This document shows, in pieces, positions 58,848-64,000 of a stretch of DNA of 64,000 nt. A program made the translations under genes and the position numbers. The notes beneath the pieces were generated by a model, which did no database searches, was not told the DNA's origin, and worked only from the letters and a program-made list of their open reading frames with translations. Positions within the stretch are counted from its first letter, which is position 1. The number at the start of each line of letters is the position of its first letter. This DNA is from Engraulis encrasicolus (lineage: Eukaryota > Chordata > Actinopteri > Clupeiformes > Engraulidae). The stretch spans positions 52,633,176 through 52,697,175 of the forward strand of contig NC_085875.1 of the NCBI RefSeq assembly GCF_034702125.1, written 5' to 3'.

Positions 58848-60289
58848 TAGCCTAGAAATCTAGACGCCGTACAGCAAAAAGCTGTACCAGGGTCTAGGAG
58901 GGCTGGGCAGCAGTGTGGGCGGGATAAACGGTTGCTTCAGCACTCAACGCCACGCAATTGGATGGCAAACAACCAATCCCCACACACTACTGTGTAACGT
59001 CACAGCTGTCTTGTGAAGCGGCAACTCCGAGGCGTCGTAGCAGTGAATGCGTGTGATCACCACAGCCACAAACAAGTTTCCTAATAAATCGTGTTTTCAC
59101 TTACATAGTTCAAAAATGCCTCGTTTTCAACCACACAGCCCTCCTTGACCAATCAGCGACATGTTGAGCAATTTGGGGCTTGTTAAATGGTCATATTTAT
59201 GATTGTTGTCAACATGGCATGTTCGGTGTTAGCTAGCTAGTTGTATCACAGCCCTTATAAGAAGTCTTCCTAGAGGTGGTTGTATACCCAGCCGACCGGG
59301 GAGCGTCCTGCGCTGGGAGTGACAATCAGGGAATCTGCGTGTGATGACCACAGCCACAAACAAGTGTCCTAATAAATCGTGTTTTCACTTATACAGTTCA
59401 AAAATGGCTCGTTTTCAACCACATGGCCCTCCTTGATCAACCAGCGAAATGTTGAGCCATTTGGGGCTTGTTAAATGGTTATATTTATGATTGTTGTCAA
59501 CATGGCATGTTCGGTGTTAGCTAGCTAGCTGTATACCCATAACTAATACACGGATACCTAGCTCTGTGTAATTGACGACAGATTGGCTAGCCGCTAGCTC
59601 GGTAGACTAGATGTCATTCCCATCTATTTAGTAAGCGACTTACAGACTTCCAAAGCTCCCAAATGTCTCGTTTTTAATTACATGGATCTTACTAGAATTT
59701 GGGGTAGGCATATAATACAAGGCTGTTATTGACGACAGGTTAGCTAGCCACTAGCTTGGTAGACTATGTAATTCCCATCTATTTAGTAAGCTACTCAAAG
59801 ACTTTCAAACCTCCCAAATGTCTCGTTTTTAATGGCATGTGTCTTATTAGAAATTGGGGCAGCAATTTCATTCTACACCTACAGTAGTGGTCTGATAATA
59901 GCGTGTGACTATCTGGTTCTGTAAAATGCTCAACTTAGCTTACCGAGCTAGTTTAAAACATCGGATGATCAAATGGTAATGTGTTGTGATCTATTTGTGT
60001 CCGATAAGTTCATGGTGTATTATTACATCAATCCATGTCAGACACGAAATGTATTATCATCCAGGCTTTTTAAATTAAGTGAACACTTTCGTGCTGTACG
60101 TAGCACGGACGGACACCATGCTTCTTCTTAGAAAGTTTCCTGTTTACTAAGTAGCCCGGCCCCCCTCGCGATTTGATTGGCCCTGTCATCGGATAACTTT
60201 CAGCCTCGCAAAACGACCGGGGTCCGCTAGACTGCCCCCGGGAGCAAATTTAATTTGCGGTCGCTAGGGGCGTCTAGATTTCTAGGCTA
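58848..60289. mobile_element. 1442-bp DNA element with 9-bp target duplication
   Basis: TAGCCTAGAAATCTAGACGC at the left and GCGTCTAGATTTCTAGGCTA at the right are perfect inverted ends, flanked by GCCACCACC (58839-58847, 60290-60298). Excision restores the LINE frame KEAATT|NNQIDIEE. The interior has two diverged tandem duplications: about 59035-59250 against 59332-59545, and about 59600-59690 against 59770-59865. No transposase seen. A 9-bp duplication suggests Mutator-like; 8-bp hAT is the alternative. Confidence 0.92.
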
Positions 60290-60755
60290 GCCACCACCAA
60301 CAACCAAATAGACATTGAAGAGTATACAGACACAGTCACCTCCTACATCACCAAATTCATAGATGATGTCACGGACACAAAAACAATAATCACTCGGGCC
60401 AACCAGAAGCCATGGCTGACAGGGGAGGTCCACAGGCTGCTGAGGGCAAGAGACATAGCCTTCAGAGCTGGAGATGAAGCAAGCCTGAAGACAGCAAGGG
60501 CCAACCTGTCACGAGGCATTGAGAAGGCAAAACAAAACTACACACAGGAAATAACCTCCCACTTCAGTGACAGCAAAGATGCAAGGAGCCTATGGAAGGG
60601 CATCCAAGCTATCACTGACTACAAGCCATCACCCCGGAGCTGCGAAAACAACACATCCCTGCTGAAAGACCTCAACAGCTTTTTTGCACGCTTCGAGGAA
60701 CAAAACAAGACTCACCCACAGAAAACACCTCCCGCGCCACATGACCAAGCACTGT

Positions 60756-61050
60756 GGGTGCATCCCAATATGTGACCTTGCCTCCTCCACTTGCTTCCTC
60801 CACTTGCTTCTCGTCATGATGACATCACTGACAACAGCATTATATTTCAGTATCTTGCAAAAGCTCAATTGTAAAGTCTTTTTCTCATTTGCAATTAGGA
60901 TGGTGAATGAAAAACAGTCCCTCAAAAGTTGCTGTGGCTAGGCTGACAGCTGGGAAACTTTATCGTTTTCTCCACGGAGGAGGGGCCAGGAGGCGGGGCG
61001 AGGAGACAAGCGCAAGTGGAGGAGGCAAGGTCGCATATTAAGATGCACTC
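60756..61050. mobile_element. About 295-bp MITE in the LINE
   Basis: GTGCATCCCAATATGTGACC with CTTGCCTCCTCCACTTGC at the left, and GCAAGTGGAGGAGGCAAG with a GTCGCATATTAAGATGCAC end at the right. The exact ends and duplication are unclear (CTGT borders both sides). LINE coding HDQAL resumes as LPVDSVMMA. Confidence 0.85.
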
Positions 61051-62269
61051 TCTGTCTACCTGTTGATAGCGTGATGATGGCCCTCACCAGGGTGAACCCA
61101 CGCAAAGCAACAGGCCCAGACAACATCCCTGGACATGTGCTGAAGGACTGTGCCGAAGAACTAAAGCATGTCTTCACTGACATCTTCAACACCTCACTAC
61201 AACAAGCCATGGTCCCCTCCTGCTTCAAAGCCGCCACCATCATACCGATGCCAAAGAAGTCATCTGCATCCTGCTTCAACGACTACTGTTCCGTAGCACT
61301 GACACCCATGAAGTGCTTCGAACGGCTGGTCATGACAGACATCAAATCCATCCTCCCCCCCACCCTGGACCACTTTCAATTCGCATACAGACCTCTGCGC
61401 TCCACAGAGGACGCCATCAACTCAGTTCTACACCCAACCATCACTCACCTGGAGAAAAAAGACTCATATGTGAGAATGCTGTTCATTGACTTCAGCTCAG
61501 CATTCAATGCAATCATACTCCAACAGCTGATATGCAAACTGGACAAACTGGGCCTCAGCACCTCCCTCTGCAACTGGCTGCTGGACTTCCTGTGCCAGAG
61601 ACCGTAAGCAGTGAGCGTCGGCAACAACACCTCGGACACTATCACGCTGAGCACAGGAGCTCCACAAGGGTGTGTGTTAAGCCCTCTGCTCTTCACCCTT
61701 CTCACACACGACTGCAAAATAACCCACAGCACCAACCACCTGGTGAAGTTTGCAGACGACACAACCCTGGTGGGACTCATCACCAACGGCGACGAGACAC
61801 ACTACAGGACAGAGGTGGACCACCTAGCCAAGTGGTGCAGTGATAACAACCTCCTACTGAATGTCAGCAAGACAAAGGAGATTGAGATCAACTTCCAGAA
61901 AGGCCCCTGCCGACTCCTGCCACTGACCATCGATGGTGATGCTGTGGAGAGGGTGAGCAGCACTAAATTCCTTAGATTGCACATTAGCGACGACTTTTCC
62001 AGGGTCTTATCTTATCTCTGTTACATGTTCAATGTTAAATGTTCAATGTTAAATGTTAAATGTTCATTTATACTGTATTTATTATTGTCCATTGTTACCA
62101 GTCCATCACTGATACCTGTCCTGTCTGCACTTCATGACAGTTTGTATACAGCTCCAGGCCTTTTATCATACAGCTCCAGGGCTTTTATCATTGATTAAAT
62201 CATGAAGTTAAACATATATTGCTCTATGAATAGCGAATATGTCACCATCTCTCATTGAACTCCATTGAT

Positions 62270-62500
62270 TTTCATTGTGTTGCTTTCCATGATTACAATG
62301 ACCCTAAACATACACCTAAGGCCAAAGTTGATTTTCTGGAGAGGTGTGAGTGAATCAGTGATTAAGTATGACACCTGATCTGCGTATTTGAAGTGTTTTG
62401 AAGTGACTTATCTGCTCATTTTCACATTATGTTCGATAGGCGACAAAACTTTTGTCTTGCCAAAATCTGCCCTGTCTGTGTTCATTAAAGGGTCGATCTT
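62270..62500 (+). pseudogene. Tc1-like transposase fragment and right end
   Basis: Plus-strand translation near 62291-62350 reads YNDPKHTPKAKVDFLERCE, the DNDPKHT block around the second catalytic Asp of Tc1-like transposases (first D changed to Y here). GATAGGCGACAAAACTTTTG at about 62436 resembles the right terminal repeat of a fish Tc1 family. The upstream part is missing. Confidence 0.75.
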
Positions 62501-62639
62501 TCTTTGGTATATGAAATGTATTTTTGTACATTCATTTTCATTCGAGAGGGTTGTAGCTTTAATATGAGTGACCAGGGGTGGAGCTACAGGGGTGGCTAGG
62601 GGGGCATTTGACCCCCCTGAAATCTGATTGGCTACCCCA

Positions 62640-64000
62640 GGTGCTTGAAAAAGGTAGGTCTGCACACTGCCGATAAGCTCCAAAAATAAACTTTATTATT
62701 TAAAATGCACGTTTCGATCACACTGGATCTTCATCAGGCACATGGGTAACAGGAAGAAGCTGTGACTTATATCACATGATCATTCATACACCCGCCCAGG
62801 CAAGGCACCCAAGGGTGTCAATCAAATGGATTGACAGGCATCTTGGCCTGTGTCCATCATGCATCAGGCAAAACCAAAAACATTTGCAAGTTTCAAGAAA
62901 CAAGAAATTAAAAATGTGAATAAAGTACATGAACATATAAAGTACATTTCACATGTTTTTTAAAAACAAATCGGAGACAGTTACAGAAAAGGTTTTAGAT
63001 CAAAGTACATATTCATCCCTTTAGGTGACAGTATTTAAAGTGTATATATAAAAGGCTTCACGTCTAAGCAGTAAATTGTCAACGTTACCCCCTTGTCTAG
63101 GGATCGCAACATGTTCGATACCAATGTATTGGAGGGTTGCAAGATTGTGCTTGGCCATGTTGAAGTGAACTGCAACGGGGTTCTTCTCATCACGCAGCCT
63201 TATGTTACTTCGGTGTTCTGCTATGCGCGTTTTAAGGCACCTCGTTGTTTTACCTATATAGGCTAGACCACAGGGACATTTTATCATATAAATGACATTT
63301 TTTGTGTTGCACGTAATGACTCCCTTGATTTTAAAAGACTTCCCAGTGTGCGGGTGGTTGAAAGAGTTGCACTTTGGCGTGAAGTTGCATTGCGCACACT
63401 GGCCACATCTGTAATTGCCATCGGGGACGGGAGGGAATCTTTTTGGGGCATGATCAGGTGGTCGGTCCGCCTTGACAACAAGGTTTCGGATGTTGGGGGA
63501 GCGCTTGTAAACAAAGCGCGGGGGCTGTCTGAACGAAGCATCTCTGAGATTTGGGTCGGAGCTGAGGATAGGCCAGTGTCTCTTCACTATCGCTTCAAAG
63601 TCTCTGCTCAGTGGCGAGTACTGCGTAATGCATGGCAGTCTGTTGTCAGTTTCAGTGTGTCTTTTTCTGTTTAGGCACTGCTCTTGGTCGGTGGTGTGAA
63701 ACCTGTCTGCTGCACTGTTAATCCACTCTTCGGAGTATTCTCGCTCCCTAAAGCTTTTGGACATAGCAGTACACTGTTGAGCGTAATCTTGGTCAGAGCT
63801 GCAGATACGTCGTATTCTGTTGAACTGACTGATAGGTAAATTCTTTTTAAGACTGGTGGGATGGTAACTTTTGCCATGGAGGATGGTATTTCTGTCTGTG
63901 GGTTTTTTGTAAAGGTCAGTTTTTAATCGATTGCCGTCTATGGATATCATGATGTCCAAAAAAAACTGATTTTTTTCTTTATTGAAAACGCCACTAAATT
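62640..64000 (-). mobile_element. Penelope-like element, 3' part, runs off the right edge
   Basis: Contains the ORF at 63021-63998. Its 3' region includes TGATGAAGATCCAGTGTGAT and CGAAACGTGCATTTT (complement at about 62705-62740), characteristic of fish Penelope-like elements of the Neptune type. Poly-A-like AATAAAGTTTATTTTTGGAG lies near 62677. The 5' part is beyond the window. Confidence 0.85.
63021..63998 (-). CDS. Penelope-like polyprotein C-terminus: RT end plus GIY-YIG endonuclease (partial)
   Basis: Open from the window edge to TGA-type end NTVT* (stop 63021-63023), about 326 codons, with no internal stop. QFFLDIMISIDGNRLKTDLY and KPTDRNTILHGKSYHP are the C-terminal end of the Penelope RT. 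A Cys-rich motif CGQCAQCNFTPKC (zinc-finger-like) follows, then the GIY-YIG nuclease VIYMIKCPCGLAYIGKTTR with the downstream RIAEHRSNIR, and VAVHFNMAKHN. The methionine at 63959 is internal, not the start. The intact frame suggests a comparatively young copy. Penelope elements use this nuclease for target cleavage during retrotransposition. Confidence 0.92.
   Translation of the reverse strand, partial: FSGVFNKEKNQFFLDIMISIDGNRLKTDLYKKPTDRNTILHGKSYHPTSLKKNLPISQFNRIRRICSSDQDYAQQCTAMSKSFREREYSEEWINSAADRFHTTDQEQCLNRKRHTETDNRLPCITQYSPLSRDFEAIVKRHWPILSSDPNLRDASFRQPPRFVYKRSPNIRNLVVKADRPPDHAPKRFPPVPDGNYRCGQCAQCNFTPKCNSFNHPHTGKSFKIKGVITCNTKNVIYMIKCPCGLAYIGKTTRCLKTRIAEHRSNIRLRDEKNPVAVHFNMAKHNLATLQYIGIEHVAIPRQGGNVDNLLLRREAFYIYTLNTVT

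Larger units (their letters stand above)
57913..61998 (+). pseudogene. LINE ORF: endonuclease plus reverse transcriptase, interrupted
   Basis: Domains in order: basic leader (RTRKRGRHGVICYRL), endonuclease with LLANVRSLDNK, FTESWL, RPFYLPREF, VTSDFNHA and LSDHQT; a linker with KPWLTGEVHRLLRARDIAF; RT with [53 protein letters not shown], the catalytic FADDTTLVGL and NLLLNVSKTKEI. Lesions: TAA at 58255; a frameshift near 58547 right after DFNHA; a 1442-bp insertion; a MITE; TAA at 61605 where CAA is expected. More decayed than the LINE at 2056, so older. Confidence 0.9.
57714..62000 (+). mobile_element. L2-like LINE, second family member, split by two DNA elements
   Basis: It starts with ATTCCGGTGGCGGCGCA, matching the 5' end of the LINE at 2056. 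The coding parts 57913-58847, 60290-60755 and 61051-61998 form one endonuclease-RT protein once the inserts 58848-60289 and about 60756-61050 are removed. The 3' side is lost after LHISDDF (about 61998). The following sequence, with repeated AATGTTAAATGTTC at 62029-62065, is probably not LINE coding. Confidence 0.9.

Overview
The window looks like accessory, repeat-dominated sequence from a ray-finned fish (teleost). No intact host gene is visible. The evidence is the mix of mobile elements: L2/CR1-type LINEs, Tc1-like and hAT transposons, a Crypton tyrosine recombinase, a Penelope-like element with a GIY-YIG domain, tRNA-derived SINEs and long CA/GT microsatellites. The frequent word TAGGCCTA and the remnants of a fish-expanded PB1-like gene family fit a teleost, perhaps a clupeiform; that last step is inference.

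Layout. 0.3-1.9 kb: tandem repeats of about 350 bp, one copy split by a SINE. 2-8.7 kb: an old antisense LINE split by a nearly full-length L2-like LINE (2056-5525) and by a 2.47-kb long-inverted-repeat element (5794-8261). Removing each insert and one copy of its target-site duplication restores the LINE reading frame. 8.7-13.5 kb: Tc1 remnant, inverted repeats and large microsatellites. 13.7-20.6 kb: a TTAA-type element, several MITEs, and a coding exon of the PB1-like family cut by a 261-bp MITE. 22.3-24.2 kb: a decayed Crypton. 25.2-36.3 kb: two further long-inverted-repeat elements, two copies of one hAT family (one carrying further insertions three levels deep), the PB1-like exon, and a Tc1 remnant.

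39-47.4 kb: TA-flanked elements, including two 0.9-kb copies arranged as a 1.85-kb palindrome; a LINE 3' end; then a 2.4-kb palindrome whose arms are tandem arrays of a 135-bp tRNA-derived unit. 47.8-53.1 kb consists almost wholly of stretched homopolymer runs and is best read as an assembly or base-calling artefact. 53.3-57.7 kb: short tandem repeats, a SINE, a 99-base gap and unassigned sequence. 57.7-62 kb: a second L2-like LINE interrupted by two DNA elements. 62.3-64 kb: a Tc1 fragment and the intact 3' part of a Penelope-like element running off the right edge.

The main value of the window is its nested insertions, which give a readable order of events, and three non-autonomous elements (5794-8261, 25178-27557, 31961-33943) that share TAG...CTA ends, 3-bp target duplications of unrelated sequence and long modular inverted repeats. 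I could not assign these three to a superfamily from sequence alone.
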